Assembly (NCBI RefSeq): GCF_040822085.1
Contig: NZ_CP162006.1
Coordinates: 2,914,001 to 2,978,000, forward strand
Origin: Rhodoferax sp. WC2427
GTDB taxonomy: Bacteria; Pseudomonadota; Gammaproteobacteria; Burkholderiales; Burkholderiaceae_C
Length of the DNA stretch: 64,000 nt
Reading direction: 5' to 3'
A program made the translations under genes and the position numbers. The notes under the pieces are model-generated. The model did no database searches. It saw only the letters and a list, made by a program, of their open reading frames with translations, and had not been told where the DNA came from. Positions 1 to 12,577 of this stretch are shown in pieces (positions within the stretch are counted from its first letter, which is position 1; each line of letters starts with the position of its first letter).

Positions 1-217
1 GCCAACTGCCCGAGGTGGTGCGCTTGTCCAGCCAGGCGAGCTGGCCAAACGACTTCCACTCGTCGTTGATGTAGCTGGACTGCGACTGCATCGCGCCCGC
101 CTCCAGCACCACCACTTTCACGCCCTGGATGCATAACTCGTGCGCCAGCGTACCGCCGCCCGCGCCCGATCCGATGATGACGACGGCACTGTCGTCATTG
201 AAGTCAATGTTGGTCAT
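1..217 (-). CDS. GMC family FAD-dependent oxidoreductase (N-terminal part only)
   Basis: Only the first 72 residues are in the window; the gene continues past position 1. The start ATG is preceded by a good ribosome binding site (GAGGAAACC). An ADP-binding motif GSGAGGG lies at residues 16-22, followed by a beta-alpha-beta pattern ending in VVVLEAG, the dinucleotide fold that opens glucose-methanol-choline oxidoreductases. The gene directly upstream, 39 bp away on the same strand, encodes a gluconate 2-dehydrogenase subunit 3-like Tat protein. Together they suggest the large FAD subunit of a membrane-associated sugar or alcohol dehydrogenase that passes electrons to a cytochrome c. The substrate cannot be read from this fragment. 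Confidence 0.85.
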   Translation of the reverse strand, partial: MTNIDFNDDSAVVIIGSGAGGGTLAHELCIQGVKVVVLEAGAMQSQSSYINDEWKSFGQLAWLDKRTTSGSW

Positions 218-256
218 TTTGGTTTCCTCTGAGGTAGGGGTTGCACGCGCGACAGA

Positions 257-877
257 TCAGCCGAACCACGGAGGCGGGCTGGCCTCTTGGCTGGGCGCTG
301 GCAACCATTTCAGATCCTGGAACCCGCGGGTGATGTAGCCACCCTTTTCCCACGACGAGCCGGGGTAGCCCAGCACGGCAAAGGCCATGTCGTTGTCGTA
401 CAGCGAGGTCACGCACTGGCCGCGTACGGTGGCGAAAAACGGCGTGCCCTCCAACCCTTTCACGATCTCCAGCTGCTTGGCGGCGCTGGCCTTGGCAAAC
501 TGGCCGCCCGCGGCCGTGTCCAGGCTGGCAATGCCGCTGCGCAGCAACTCCAGCTTGGCCGGGTCTTTGGCGGCACCGGCATCCAGGTCTTTGGACAGCA
601 GCGCGTACACCGCGTCGGGCAGCTTGGCGTGCGGGTACAGCACGCGGCCCATCTTCATCAGGGTGGCGCCCTCGGCGCTGGTCAGGGTGGTGAGCTCGAC
701 CGCCCAGGCGCGGGACGGCGCCAGCAGCGACAGCGTGCTGCCCGCCACCAGCGTGCCCAGCAGCAGGCCGCTGCCGCGCAACAGGCTGCGCCGGGTCAGG
801 GGGATGTTTTGGCGCGGCACTTCGCCGCTGTCTTCGCCGCAGCTGTCGACCAGGGGCGTGATGGGGATGACTTTCAT
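257..877 (-). CDS. Gluconate 2-dehydrogenase subunit 3 family protein, Tat-exported
   Basis: This 206-residue protein has a twin-arginine signal peptide: TRRSLLRG around residues 28-35, a hydrophobic stretch to about residue 53, and a likely cleavage site after AWA near residue 59. The mature part resembles the small gamma subunit of three-component FAD dehydrogenases, which is thought to help export or stabilise the cofactor-loaded large subunit. The GMC subunit follows 39 bp downstream, so the two form an operon. Family assignment rests on the Tat signal, size and partner gene as well as sequence feel; the sugar or alcohol oxidised is unknown. Confidence 0.8.
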   Translation of the reverse strand: MKVIPITPLVDSCGEDSGEVPRQNIPLTRRSLLRGSGLLLGTLVAGSTLSLLAPSRAWAVELTTLTSAEGATLMKMGRVLYPHAKLPDAVYALLSKDLDAGAAKDPAKLELLRSGIASLDTAAGGQFAKASAAKQLEIVKGLEGTPFFATVRGQCVTSLYDNDMAFAVLGYPGSSWEKGGYITRGFQDLKWLPAPSQEASPPPWFG

Positions 878-958
878 CGTTGTCTCCTTATGGGGTAATT
901 TTTTTTGGCTGACTCACTGACTCTTTTTTGGGGGGGGAAATCGGTTGCGCGCTACTGG

Positions 959-1357
959 TTACTGGTAATGGCCGTGGCGTTCAAGCACCTCCACCTTGTA
1001 GCCATCCGGGTCCTGGATGAAGAAATAGCGGGCGATCAGCGTGCCATCGTCGGCCTTGAACTCCTTGATGTCCAGCGGGCTGTAGCCCAGCGCCAGCAGC
1101 CGCTGCCGGTCGGCCACGGCATCGGCCACGCACACGCCCACATGGCCATAGCCGTCGCCGTGGGTGTAGGGCTCGGTGCGGTCGCGGTTCCAGGTGAGCT
1201 CAATCTCGGCATCGTTCTCGGCATTGCGCAGGTACACCAGGGAAAAGCCGGGGAAGTCCAGCCGGTGCGCGGGCTGCAGACCAAAGCAGTCGGCATAGAA
1301 CTTCAGGGATGCCTCCAGGTGCAGTACGCGCACCATGCTGTGGATGATTTTGGCCAT
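959..1357 (-). CDS. gloA: VOC family protein, glyoxalase I-like (lactoylglutathione lyase)
   Basis: This 132-residue protein matches bacterial glyoxalase I in length and layout. Lactoylglutathione lyase converts the methylglyoxal-glutathione hemithioacetal to S-lactoylglutathione in the cytoplasm. The four metal ligands expected from E. coli GloA can be placed at H6, E53 (in IELTW), H72 (in GYGHVG) and E123 (in YKVEVLE), and the DPDGYK motif is present. It stands alone, on the same strand as the dehydrogenase genes but separated by about 80 bp. Another VOC activity is possible because it is slightly divergent, but all four ligands are conserved. Confidence 0.82.
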   Translation of the reverse strand: MAKIIHSMVRVLHLEASLKFYADCFGLQPAHRLDFPGFSLVYLRNAENDAEIELTWNRDRTEPYTHGDGYGHVGVCVADAVADRQRLLALGYSPLDIKEFKADDGTLIARYFFIQDPDGYKVEVLERHGHYQ

Positions 1358-1926
1358 ACGTGCCTCGTGGATGGAACAGGCTTTAACTCTAGGCCTGCGG
1401 CCACCGGGGCAGGTAATAAACGGCTAAATCCCCGGCGCCCAGGGCCCAGAAATAGCCCCCTCGGAAACCCTAGTGTGGTGCGGCCGCAATAAGCCTAAGC
1501 GGCGGCTGATTGAGCCTGGGTGCCCGACGTTCGGCATACCGTTTGCTAGGTTTTTTGTAACACCTTATGCTTTATAAATAAGCACAATCGGCATATTTCT
1601 TATAAGAATTCCGCGCACGCCAAGTGGGCGCAGCGGGGCTCGCCAGTACATAGAAATGGTTACTGAATGTCTTTTCAGCTAAGCTCTGTCCTCGTCCGTT
1701 TAACCTCGACCCACCGCACCGCTGTGCCATGCCATCGGACCAGGTCCCGGCCTGCGGCGGGCGGGTGGCCGCGACGCAGCACACCGTCAACAACCTGGCT
1801 TTCAGCGCACCCTGGCATTTAAAGAATATGGCAGTCTTGAGCAAACCCCATCGGCACAACCAGCTATAGAATAAATAGCATGCTGCCCTTGGCCATGTCC
1901 CTCCCTCCCCGCACCCGCCCCACACC
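1358..1926. other. Intergenic region between gloA-like gene and hybrid kinase
   Basis: These 569 bases separate two divergently transcribed genes and must hold both promoters. Base composition becomes AT-rich around 1550-1610. The only structured element I see is a degenerate copy of the palindromic repeat at 1839-1879, close to the kinase start. A reading frame on the minus strand across 1572-2276 overlaps the kinase and does not look like a real protein. No RNA gene was recognised. Confidence 0.6.
1839..1879 (+). repeat. Palindromic repeat, copy 1 (degenerate)
   Basis: The distal half is well kept: GCTAT and AATAGC arms at 1863-1879, with the CCATC and GC-CAA positions of the first half still visible. 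It lies 47 bases upstream of the kinase ATG, unlike most copies, which follow stop codons. Confidence 0.7.
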
Positions 1927-5757
<3,831 letters not shown>

Positions 5758-5778
5758 ATTTAGATAAAAAACAGTGCC

Positions 5779-5820
5779 AGCGCTTATTCCATAAGCGCAA
5801 GAAGCTATATAATAAATAGC
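5779..5820 (+). repeat. Palindromic repeat, copy 2 (near consensus)
   Basis: A clean copy between the convergent kinase and cytochrome b561 genes. The first hairpin has a 7-bp stem, GCGCTTA with TAAGCGC around TTCCA. The second has GCTAT and AATAGC arms. It could act as a bidirectional transcription end point, though no strong T-run follows. Confidence 0.88.
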
Positions 5821-5824
5821 AATA

Positions 5825-6373
5825 TCAATCCCGCTTGGGTAGCATGCGCAGCAGGGTGTTGTCGCGCACCACATAGTGGTGGAACAAGGCCGCCGCCGCA
5901 TGGCCGCCGATCAGAAAATAGCCCGCGTTGGCCAGGGTGACGTGGATCCCCTTGATCCACCCGGCGGTCTCTTTGCTCTGGCCGATCAGCGCGGGCAGGT
6001 GCAGGCCAAAGAAGGGAATCGCAGTGCCCCGGGCGCTCAAAATCAGCCAACCCAGCACCGGCATGGCCAGCATGAAGGCATACAGCGCCAGCTTCATCAG
6101 CGTGGCCAACAGGCTTTGGGCTTTGGGCAGCGGCGGCACGATCCGGGGCATGGCGCCAGTGGCCACCACCAGCAGCCGCACCCACACCAACACCCCCACC
6201 GACAGCCCCAGCATGTAATGCGCGCTCTGCATCGCCGCCCGGCCGGCACTGCCCCGGGGGAAGATACCCTTGAGCTCCATAAAGGCGTACACGGCTGCCA
6301 AGAGCAACAGCATCAGCCAGTGCAGCCCGATGGTCAGGGCCCCGTAGCGGTGGGTGTCATTGCGCCATTGCAT
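5825..6373 (-). CDS. Cytochrome b561 family di-heme membrane protein
   Basis: This 182-residue protein has four hydrophobic segments. Candidate heme-ligating histidines are H18 (LHW), the histidine in SAHYMLG, and those in KGIHVTLAN and GGHAAA, the usual pattern of the CybB-type cytochrome b561 family. Such proteins move electrons between the quinone pool and periplasmic or membrane acceptors. I chose the ATG at 6373 because MQWRNDTHRYG is the normal family start and an AGGGA site precedes it; a longer reading would add 19 unlikely residues. The stop codon lies 4 bp before a palindromic repeat. Confidence 0.88.
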   Translation of the reverse strand: MQWRNDTHRYGALTIGLHWLMLLLLAAVYAFMELKGIFPRGSAGRAAMQSAHYMLGLSVGVLVWVRLLVVATGAMPRIVPPLPKAQSLLATLMKLALYAFMLAMPVLGWLILSARGTAIPFFGLHLPALIGQSKETAGWIKGIHVTLANAGYFLIGGHAAAALFHHYVVRDNTLLRMLPKRD

Positions 6374-6448
6374 AAAAGAATCCCTGTAAAGCGTTGCGAC
6401 GGGCCAAAGGCAGCATAGTACGCGGGGCACCGACCTGCAGACCCCCCG

Positions 6449-7552
6449 TTAAAACAAACTCTCCTGCCCCGACAGCAGCCCGGGCCGGAACTGCCCCACG
6501 TCCAGCACCACGCGCTCGCGGTTCAGGCCCAGCCTGGCGCAAGTTTTGTGGAAGCGCTGGCGCAGCAGGTCGGCCCACAGGCCGCTGCCCTTCATGCGGG
6601 TGGCGAAGTCGGCGTTGTAGTCCTTGCCGCCGCGCATGTCTTGTATGCGGGCCATCACCCGCTCGGCGCGCTGCGGGTAGTGCAGCTCCAGCCACTGGCG
6701 AAACAGCGGGGCCACCTCCCAGGGCAGGCGCAGCACGGTGTAGAAGGCGGTGCGGGCCCCGGCCTCATAGGCAGCGGCCAGCACCTGCTCCATGTCGTCG
6801 TTGATGAACGGAATCTGCGGCCCCACGCTCACGCCCACCGGCACGCCCGCGTCCGCCAGGGCGCGGATGCTGCGCAGGCGGCGGTGCGGTGCGGCGGCAC
6901 GCGGCTCCAGCGTGCGGGCCAGGGCGGCATCCAGCGTGGTGAGGGTGACGTACACCGCCGCCAGATTGCGCGCCGCCATGGGGGCCAGCAGGTCCAGGTC
7001 GCGCTCCACCCCGCTGCCCTTGGTCACCAGCGCCAGCGGGTGGTGGCAGCGCTGCGCCACCGCAATGGCGCTGCGGGTCAGGCGCAGCTCGCGCTCGATG
7101 GGTTGGTAGCCGTCGGTCACTGTGCCCAGGGCCAGCATCTGCGGCACATAGCGGGGCGCGGCCAATTCGCGCGCCAGCACCTCGGCCAGGTTGCGCTTGG
7201 CGATGATCTTGGTTTCAAAGTCCAGCCCCGGCGACAGGTTCAGGTAGCTGTGCGTGGGCCGGGCATAGCAATAAATGCAGCCGTGCTCACAACCCCGGTA
7301 GGGGTTCAGGCCGTAGTCGAAATAAATGTCCGGCGAGTCGTTGCGGGTGATGGCGCTGTGCGCGTCTTCAAAAATGACCTGCGTGGCCAAGGGTTCGCGC
7401 GGCTCGGTGCCTTCCAGCGTGCCCCAGCCGTCGTCAAACGCGGCGCGGTCTTCGCTGCTGAAGCGGTGCGCCAGGTGGGTGGCCGTGCCCCGGCCTTTGA
7501 TGGCGTTGATGGGAATGACCGTTTCGGGGATGGGGACGACCTCGTCGGTCAT
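6449..7552 (-). CDS. PA0069-family radical SAM protein
   Basis: This 367-residue protein has the radical SAM cluster motif C88-x3-C92-x2-C95 (RGCEHGCIYCYA). This binds the 4Fe-4S cluster that cleaves S-adenosylmethionine. The spacing and flanking sequence (GLNPYRGCEHGC) are typical of the PA0069/Rv2578c family, distantly related to spore photoproduct lyase; its reaction is not established. It reads in the same direction as the cytochrome b561 gene, with 75 bp between them. The start ATG agrees with the family N-terminus. Confidence 0.88.
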   Translation of the reverse strand: MTDEVVPIPETVIPINAIKGRGTATHLAHRFSSEDRAAFDDGWGTLEGTEPREPLATQVIFEDAHSAITRNDSPDIYFDYGLNPYRGCEHGCIYCYARPTHSYLNLSPGLDFETKIIAKRNLAEVLARELAAPRYVPQMLALGTVTDGYQPIERELRLTRSAIAVAQRCHHPLALVTKGSGVERDLDLLAPMAARNLAAVYVTLTTLDAALARTLEPRAAAPHRRLRSIRALADAGVPVGVSVGPQIPFINDDMEQVLAAAYEAGARTAFYTVLRLPWEVAPLFRQWLELHYPQRAERVMARIQDMRGGKDYNADFATRMKGSGLWADLLRQRFHKTCARLGLNRERVVLDVGQFRPGLLSGQESLF

Positions 7553-7592
7553 GCCCCGCCCCTTGGGTAAATTATGAACAAAATAGGCCTCC

Positions 7593-7634
7593 AGCGCTTA
7601 TTCCATCAGCGCAACAAGCTATTTATTCAATAGC
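7593..7634 (+). repeat. Palindromic repeat, copy 3
   Basis: A near-consensus copy (AGCGCTTATTCCATCAGCGC, then the AAGCTAT and AATAGC arms) between prpE and the radical SAM gene. Its last bases overlap the start of a separate 12-bp inverted repeat. Confidence 0.88.
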
Positions 7635-7664
7635 AATATACTGGTTAAGTATCCAGTATATTGC
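7633..7664. terminator. 12-bp perfect inverted repeat after prpE, possible terminator
   Basis: GCAATATACTGG (7633-7644) and CCAGTATATTGC (7653-7664) are exact complements around an 8-base loop. It begins 7 bp past the prpE stop. It is AT-rich and lacks a strong U-run on the prpE strand, so termination is likely but not certain. Confidence 0.6.
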
Positions 7665-7670
7665 AAGCCC

Positions 7671-9569
7671 CTATTTTTTACCAACCAGCTCCTTGATCTG
7701 CTGCAGCGCCGACGGGTCGTCCATGGTGGTCAGGTCGCCCGGATCGCGGCCTTCGCATACGGCCTGCACGGCGCGGCGCAGCAGTTTGCCGCTGCGGGTC
7801 TTGGGCAGCACGCTGACGAAGGTGACGCGTGCCGGGCGGGCCACGGCACCCAGATCTTTGTCAACGATGCGCATCACCTCGGCTTCGAGCTGGGCGCGGG
7901 CGGCATCGTCGTTCAGCAAGCTGGCGTCCTTGACCACGGCAAACGCCATGGCCACCTGGCCCTTGAGCGCGTCGGCCACACCGACCACCGCCACTTCGGA
8001 GATATTCGGATGGGCGGCGATGCTTTCTTCGATCTCGCGGGTGCCCAGGCGGTGCCCGGCCACGTTGATCACGTCGTCGGTACGGCCCAGGATGAAGAAG
8101 TAGCCGTCCGCATCGCGCACACCCCAGTCGAAGGTGCTGTAGACCATCTTGCCGGGCACGCTGGACCAGTAGGTTTGCACAAAGCGGGCATCGTCGCGCC
8201 ACACGGTTTGCAGGCAGCCGGGGGGCAGCGGGCCTTCGATGGCGACCACACCCTTCTGGTTGGGGCCGGTGAGCTCTTCGCCGGTGGAGTCGTCCAGCAG
8301 CTTGACGTTGTAGCCGTACACCGCCTTGCCCGGCGAGCCAAACTTGGTGGGGGCCGACTCCACGCCGTTGCACAGCGCCAGGATGGGCCAGCCGGTTTCG
8401 GTCTGCCAGTAGTTGTCGATGATGGGCTTGCCCAGGGCCTGGCTGATCCAGGTGGCGGTGGGTTCGTCCAGCGGCTCGCCAGCCAAAAACAGCGCGCGCA
8501 GGCTGGACAGGTCGTATTTCGCCATCAGCGCCGGGTCTTGCTTCTTGAGCACCCGCACGGCGGTGGGCGCGCTGAACATCACCGTGGCCTGGTACTTCTC
8601 AACCAGGCTCCACCAGATGCCGCCGTCGGGCCGGGTGGGCAGGCCCTCGTACAGGATGGTGGCCATGCCGCCAATCAGCGGGCCGTAGATGATGTAGCTG
8701 TGGCCCACCACCCAGCCGATGTCGCTGGTGCAGAAGAAGGTTTCGCCGGGCTTGCCGCCGTAGATGTGCTGGAGGCTGGCGGCCAGCGCCACCGCGTAGC
8801 CACCGGTGTCGCGCTGCACGCCCTTGGGCTTGCCGGTGGTGCCGCTGGTGTACAGGGTGTAGCTGGTGTGGGTGGCATCGACCCAGGCGCAGGGGACTAC
8901 CGTTTCCAGGTGTTTTTGCCGCTCTGCGCCCCACAGACGGTCACGGCCAGCTACCAGATCCATAGCAACCAGGCCGCGATCCACCAGCAGCACAGCGCTA
9001 GGTTTGTGCTTGGACAGGCGGATGGCCTCGTCCAGCAGCGGCTTGTAGGCCACGGCTTTGCCGCCGCGCGAACCGGCATCGGCACTGACCACCACCACCG
9101 GTTCGGCGTCTTCGATGCGCGAGGCCAGCGCGCCCGAGGCAAAGCCGCCAAACACCACCGAATGGATGGCGCCAATGCGGGCGCAGGCCAGCATGGTGAA
9201 CGCAGCCTCGGCCACCATTGGCATGTAGACCAGCACGCGGTCGCCCTTGGCCACACCCAGGCCCAGCAGCACGGCGGCCATGCGCTGCACTTCGGCGTGC
9301 AGCTGGCGGAAGGTGTAGACGGTTTCCTCGCCGGTCTCAGACGAGACAAAGATCAGCGCCCGCTGGTCGGCCCGGTCTGCAAGGTGCCGGTCGACCGCGT
9401 TGTGGCATAGGTTGGTGGTGCCGCCGACAAACCATTTCGCAAACGGCGGGTTGCTGTAATCGCACACCTGCTGGGGCGGGGTCTGCCAGTCGATCAACCG
9501 GGCCTGCTCGCCCCAGAATGCATCGCGCTCGCTGAGGGAGCGTTGGTAAAAGTCTGCATACGCCTGCAT
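7671..9569 (-). CDS. prpE: Propionyl-CoA synthetase (acyl-CoA synthetase)
   Basis: This 632-residue adenylate-forming enzyme activates propionate (or acetate) to its CoA thioester with ATP, in the cytoplasm. It has the P-loop-like motif YTSGTTGKPKG, the acetyl/propionyl-CoA synthetase motif around NYWQTETGWPI, and the C-terminal PKTRSGKLLRR with the lysine used in adenylation and regulated by acylation. The N-terminus (YADFYQRSLSERDAFWGEQ) is PrpE-like. I prefer the ATG at 9569 because GGAGA sits correctly before it; an in-frame ATG at 9602 would add 11 residues without a site. The divergent thiolase BktB fits propionyl-CoA metabolism, since BktB condenses propionyl-CoA with acetyl-CoA. Confidence 0.9.
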   Translation of the reverse strand: MQAYADFYQRSLSERDAFWGEQARLIDWQTPPQQVCDYSNPPFAKWFVGGTTNLCHNAVDRHLADRADQRALIFVSSETGEETVYTFRQLHAEVQRMAAVLLGLGVAKGDRVLVYMPMVAEAAFTMLACARIGAIHSVVFGGFASGALASRIEDAEPVVVVSADAGSRGGKAVAYKPLLDEAIRLSKHKPSAVLLVDRGLVAMDLVAGRDRLWGAERQKHLETVVPCAWVDATHTSYTLYTSGTTGKPKGVQRDTGGYAVALAASLQHIYGGKPGETFFCTSDIGWVVGHSYIIYGPLIGGMATILYEGLPTRPDGGIWWSLVEKYQATVMFSAPTAVRVLKKQDPALMAKYDLSSLRALFLAGEPLDEPTATWISQALGKPIIDNYWQTETGWPILALCNGVESAPTKFGSPGKAVYGYNVKLLDDSTGEELTGPNQKGVVAIEGPLPPGCLQTVWRDDARFVQTYWSSVPGKMVYSTFDWGVRDADGYFFILGRTDDVINVAGHRLGTREIEESIAAHPNISEVAVVGVADALKGQVAMAFAVVKDASLLNDDAARAQLEAEVMRIVDKDLGAVARPARVTFVSVLPKTRSGKLLRRAVQAVCEGRDPGDLTTMDDPSALQQIKELVGKK

Positions 9570-9695
9570 ATTTGTCTCCGGTTTGTGTGAATTTGCATTC
9601 ATAATTATGAATGCAGAACTGGCTGGAAACTGACTTTGACAGCCTTCCCTGGCATCCCTCCCCTCCCATCTGTCTTACTTTTACAAGGAATTTCC

Positions 9696-10880
9696 ATGGC
9701 CCGCGAAGTTGTTGTTGTTAGCGCCGTACGTACCGCGATCGGAACCTTCGGCGGCAGCCTGAAGGACATCCCGCCCATCGACCTGGCCGCCCAGGTGGTG
9801 CGCGAGTCGCTGCTGCGCGCCCAGACCGAGGGGGCCGACGTGGGCCATGTGGTGTTTGGCCACGTGGTCAACACCGAGCCGCGCGACATGTATTTGTCGC
9901 GTGCGGCCGCCGTGCTGGGTGGCTGTGGTGAAGGCACACCCGCCTACAACGTGAACCGCCTGTGCGGCTCGGGCCTGCAGGCCATCGTGAATGCGGCGCA
10001 AAGCATTTTGCTGGGCGACACCGACATCGCCATCGGTGGCGGCGCTGAAAACATGACCCGTGCCCCCTACGCCGCCCTCAGCGCCCGCTGGGGCCAGCGC
10101 ATGGGCGACGCCAAGCTGACCGACATGATGATCGGCGCGCTGCACGACCCCTTCCACAACATCCACATGGGGGTCACCGCCGAAAACATCGCCAAAAAAT
10201 GGGGCATCAGCCGCGAAGACCAGGACGCGCTAGCGGTCGAAAGCCACCACCGGGCCGAGCGCGCCACCGCCGCCGGGTACTTCACCAGCCAGATCACGCC
10301 GGTGGTGCTGAAGAGCAAAAAGGGCGACACCCAGTTTGCCAGCGACGAGCACTTCCGCAGTGGCGTGACGATGGCCGACATGGCCAAGCTCAAGCCCGCG
10401 TTTGCCAAGGAAAACGGCACCGTCACCGCCGGTAACGCCTCGGGCATCAACGATGCCGCTGCCGCCGTGGTGCTGATGGACGCGGCCACCGCCAAAGCCC
10501 GGGGCCTGCAGCCGCTGGCCCGCCTGGTGGCCTACGCCCATGCCGGGGTGGACCCGCAGTACATGGGCATCGGCCCGGTGCCCGCCACCCGCCTGGCGCT
10601 GCAAAAAGCCGGGCTGACGGTGCAAGACCTGGATGTGATCGAAGCCAACGAAGCCTTTGCCGCCCAGGCCTGCGCGGTGAGCCGCGACCTGGGCCTGGAC
10701 CCGGCCAAGGTCAACCCCAACGGCTCGGGCATTTCGCTGGGCCACCCCATCGGGGCTACTGGCGCGCTGATCACCGTCAAGGCGCTGTACGAGCTGCAAC
10801 GCATCCAGGGCCGCTACGCGCTGGTGACCATGTGCATCGGCGGCGGCCAGGGCATTGCGGCAATTTTCGAACGTTGCTGA
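9696..10880 (+). CDS. bktB: Beta-ketothiolase, acetyl-CoA C-acyltransferase
   Basis: This 394-residue thiolase condenses acyl-CoA with acetyl-CoA, or the reverse. The nucleophilic cysteine is C90 (NRLCGSG). The catalytic H350 (SLGHPIGATG) and C380 (MCIGGGQG) complete the active site. The N-terminus REVVVVSAVRTAIGTFGGSL is characteristic of BktB, which accepts propionyl-CoA and feeds C5 units to polyhydroxyalkanoate synthesis. The start ATG has an AAGGAA site 6 bases upstream; an upstream in-frame codon would add 20 unlikely residues. It is divergent from prpE with about 125 bp between. A catabolic acetyl-CoA acetyltransferase role cannot be excluded. Confidence 0.9.
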   Translation: MAREVVVVSAVRTAIGTFGGSLKDIPPIDLAAQVVRESLLRAQTEGADVGHVVFGHVVNTEPRDMYLSRAAAVLGGCGEGTPAYNVNRLCGSGLQAIVNAAQSILLGDTDIAIGGGAENMTRAPYAALSARWGQRMGDAKLTDMMIGALHDPFHNIHMGVTAENIAKKWGISREDQDALAVESHHRAERATAAGYFTSQITPVVLKSKKGDTQFASDEHFRSGVTMADMAKLKPAFAKENGTVTAGNASGINDAAAAVVLMDAATAKARGLQPLARLVAYAHAGVDPQYMGIGPVPATRLALQKAGLTVQDLDVIEANEAFAAQACAVSRDLGLDPAKVNPNGSGISLGHPIGATGALITVKALYELQRIQGRYALVTMCIGGGQGIAAIFERC

Positions 10881-10894
10881 TCGGTGCAGGCAGG

Positions 10895-11458
10895 GTGCAG
10901 GTAACCCACGTCAACATCGGCACCGCCCGCCCGCTGATGGCCGGTGGGCGGCGCGTGCTGTCGGGCATTGGCAAGCACGCAGTGGCGGGCCCGGTGGCCG
11001 TGGGCCGCATGGGGCTGGCAGGCGACGAGCAGGCCGACCTCAGCGTGCACGGCGGGCTGGACAAGGCCGTCTATGCCTATCCTGGCGAGCACTACGCCTT
11101 CTGGCAAGCCCGGCGGCAGGCCCAGGGTGTCAGCCTGTTTGACGAGGACCTGCCGCCCGGTTTTGTGGGTGAAAACCTGACGCTGCACGGCCTGCTGGAG
11201 CCGCAGGTGTGGGTGGGCGACAGGCTGCATTTCCCCGACTGCAGCCTGCGTGTCACCGAGCCGCGCCAGCCCTGCTTCAAATTCAATGCCGTGATGGGCT
11301 ATGCCGGTGCCGCACGCGACATGGTGCGCAGCGGCGCCTGCGGGTTTTACCTGGCCGTGGTGCAGCCCGGCAGCATCGCGCCAGGCCAGGCCTTCACGCT
11401 GGAGCCGGGCCGCCGAAGCCTGGCGATTGCGGTGGCATTTGCGAGCGCACGGCGATGA
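10895..11458 (+). CDS. MOSC domain-containing protein (YiiM-like)
   Basis: A MOSC protein of about 187 residues. It shows GDEQADLSVHGG, FVGENLT, and the RQPCFKF motif whose cysteine is the conserved MOSC cysteine thought to carry sulfur or molybdenum cofactor. YiiM is a 6-hydroxylaminopurine reductase, but this protein's substrate is unknown. The start is uncertain. The frame is open back to an ATG at 10832 inside bktB and a TTG at 10874. I chose the GTG at 10895 because VTHVNIG matches the usual beginning. It lies immediately downstream of bktB and shares its terminator. Confidence 0.78.
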   Translation: MQVTHVNIGTARPLMAGGRRVLSGIGKHAVAGPVAVGRMGLAGDEQADLSVHGGLDKAVYAYPGEHYAFWQARRQAQGVSLFDEDLPPGFVGENLTLHGLLEPQVWVGDRLHFPDCSLRVTEPRQPCFKFNAVMGYAGAARDMVRSGACGFYLAVVQPGSIAPGQAFTLEPGRRSLAIAVAFASARR

Positions 11459-11492
11459 CCAGGCGCAGCGCTGGAAGCGCCCTGGTTTTGTT
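11459..11492 (+). terminator. Rho-independent terminator after MOSC gene
   Basis: CCAGGCGC at 11459-11466 pairs with GCGCCCTGG at 11477-11485 (one bulge), followed by TTTTGTTTC. It starts directly after the TGA and would end the bktB-MOSC transcript. Confidence 0.7.
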
Positions 11493-11611
11493 TCAAAAAA
11501 TAACAGGCTCACCACGCCCACCCAAAAGGACCATGGGGTAGCATCGTGCAGGTCCACAGGCACTGTGCGGGTGATGTGGCGGCTTCCATTGCACACACCA
11601 CTTCTAGGCCT

Positions 11612-12577
11612 ATGCGACTAGCCGAACCAATGCAGCACCCTGACCAGGCGCTCCAAACCCTGTGCCACGGCATGGATTTCATGCCGGTCCCCCTGCTGAT
11701 CTCCCGGGTTGGCAATTCTGCCGGTAGATCGGCTGCCGGGCCGCGCGAACAGTTCTACCTCAACAAAGCCTTTACCGCCCAGATCGGCTACAGCCTGGGC
11801 GACATCCCCGACAGCCATAGCTGGTTTGAAAAAGCCTACCCCGACCCCGATTACCGAGCCAGTGTCATCGCCAGTTGGCAAGCCAAGATCGCCGAGAGCA
11901 GGGAAAAAGGGCTGCCCACGGCCGAAGTGCAGGCGCTGGTGCAGTGCCATAACGGCCACAAGCGCTGGTTCATCATCACGGTCGAACTCCACTCACCGGT
12001 CTGGCCCGACTACTACATGGTCGCCTTTCGCGACGTGCACGACCTGTGCCACGCGCTGGAAGAAAACAACCGCCTGTCGCGTACCGACACCCTCACCGGC
12101 CTGCCCAACCGGCGCGAAGCCCAGGAGCGGCTGGAGCAGGAATGGCGGCGCTACCAGCGGGTGGACTCGGAGTTTTCGGTGCTGCTGTGCGACATCGACC
12201 ACTTCAAAAGCGTCAACGACGAGCTCGGCCATCCGGCAGGCGACATGGCCTTGCGCGCCGTGGCCCAGCAACTCGCCCAAACCTGCCGCACGGTGGACTG
12301 CGTGAGCCGCTGGGGCGGTGAAGAATTCCTCATCATCCTGCCCGCCACCCCGATCCACCACGCCGCCGACCTGGCCGAACGCCTGCGCCTTGGCATCGCC
12401 ACGCGCACCATCGACGCGGGCCGCAGCCAGCTCTCTCTGCGCCTGAGCATTGGCTGCGCCAGCATGCTGCCGCGCCAAAGCATCGACCTGCTCATCGACC
12501 GCGCCGACACCGCCCTCTACCGCGCCAAGGCCACGGGACGCAACCGTGTCTGCACCGCACTGATCCACGCCGTATGA
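11612..12577 (+). CDS. PAS-GGDEF diguanylate cyclase
   Basis: This 321-residue soluble protein makes cyclic di-GMP from two GTP. An N-terminal PAS-like sensor region (about 20-150) is followed by a GGDEF domain with LTGLPNRR, the metal-binding CDIDHFKSVND and the active-site sequence GGEEF. An inhibitory RxxD site (RTVD) lies exactly five residues before GGEEF, so product inhibition is expected. Its stop codon overlaps the start of the BLUF gene by ATGA, which points to translational coupling and a shared role. The frame is open upstream to a GTG at 11546; I took the ATG at 11612, but neither start has a strong ribosome site. Confidence 0.88.
   Translation: MRLAEPMQHPDQALQTLCHGMDFMPVPLLISRVGNSAGRSAAGPREQFYLNKAFTAQIGYSLGDIPDSHSWFEKAYPDPDYRASVIASWQAKIAESREKGLPTAEVQALVQCHNGHKRWFIITVELHSPVWPDYYMVAFRDVHDLCHALEENNRLSRTDTLTGLPNRREAQERLEQEWRRYQRVDSEFSVLLCDIDHFKSVNDELGHPAGDMALRAVAQQLAQTCRTVDCVSRWGGEEFLIILPATPIHHAADLAERLRLGIATRTIDAGRSQLSLRLSIGCASMLPRQSIDLLIDRADTALYRAKATGRNRVCTALIHAV

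Noticed and set aside
5758..5824. Classical rho-independent terminator after the hybrid kinase
   Set aside because: The hairpin is a palindromic repeat copy followed by GAAGCTAT rather than a T-run, so termination is possible but the standard signal is absent.
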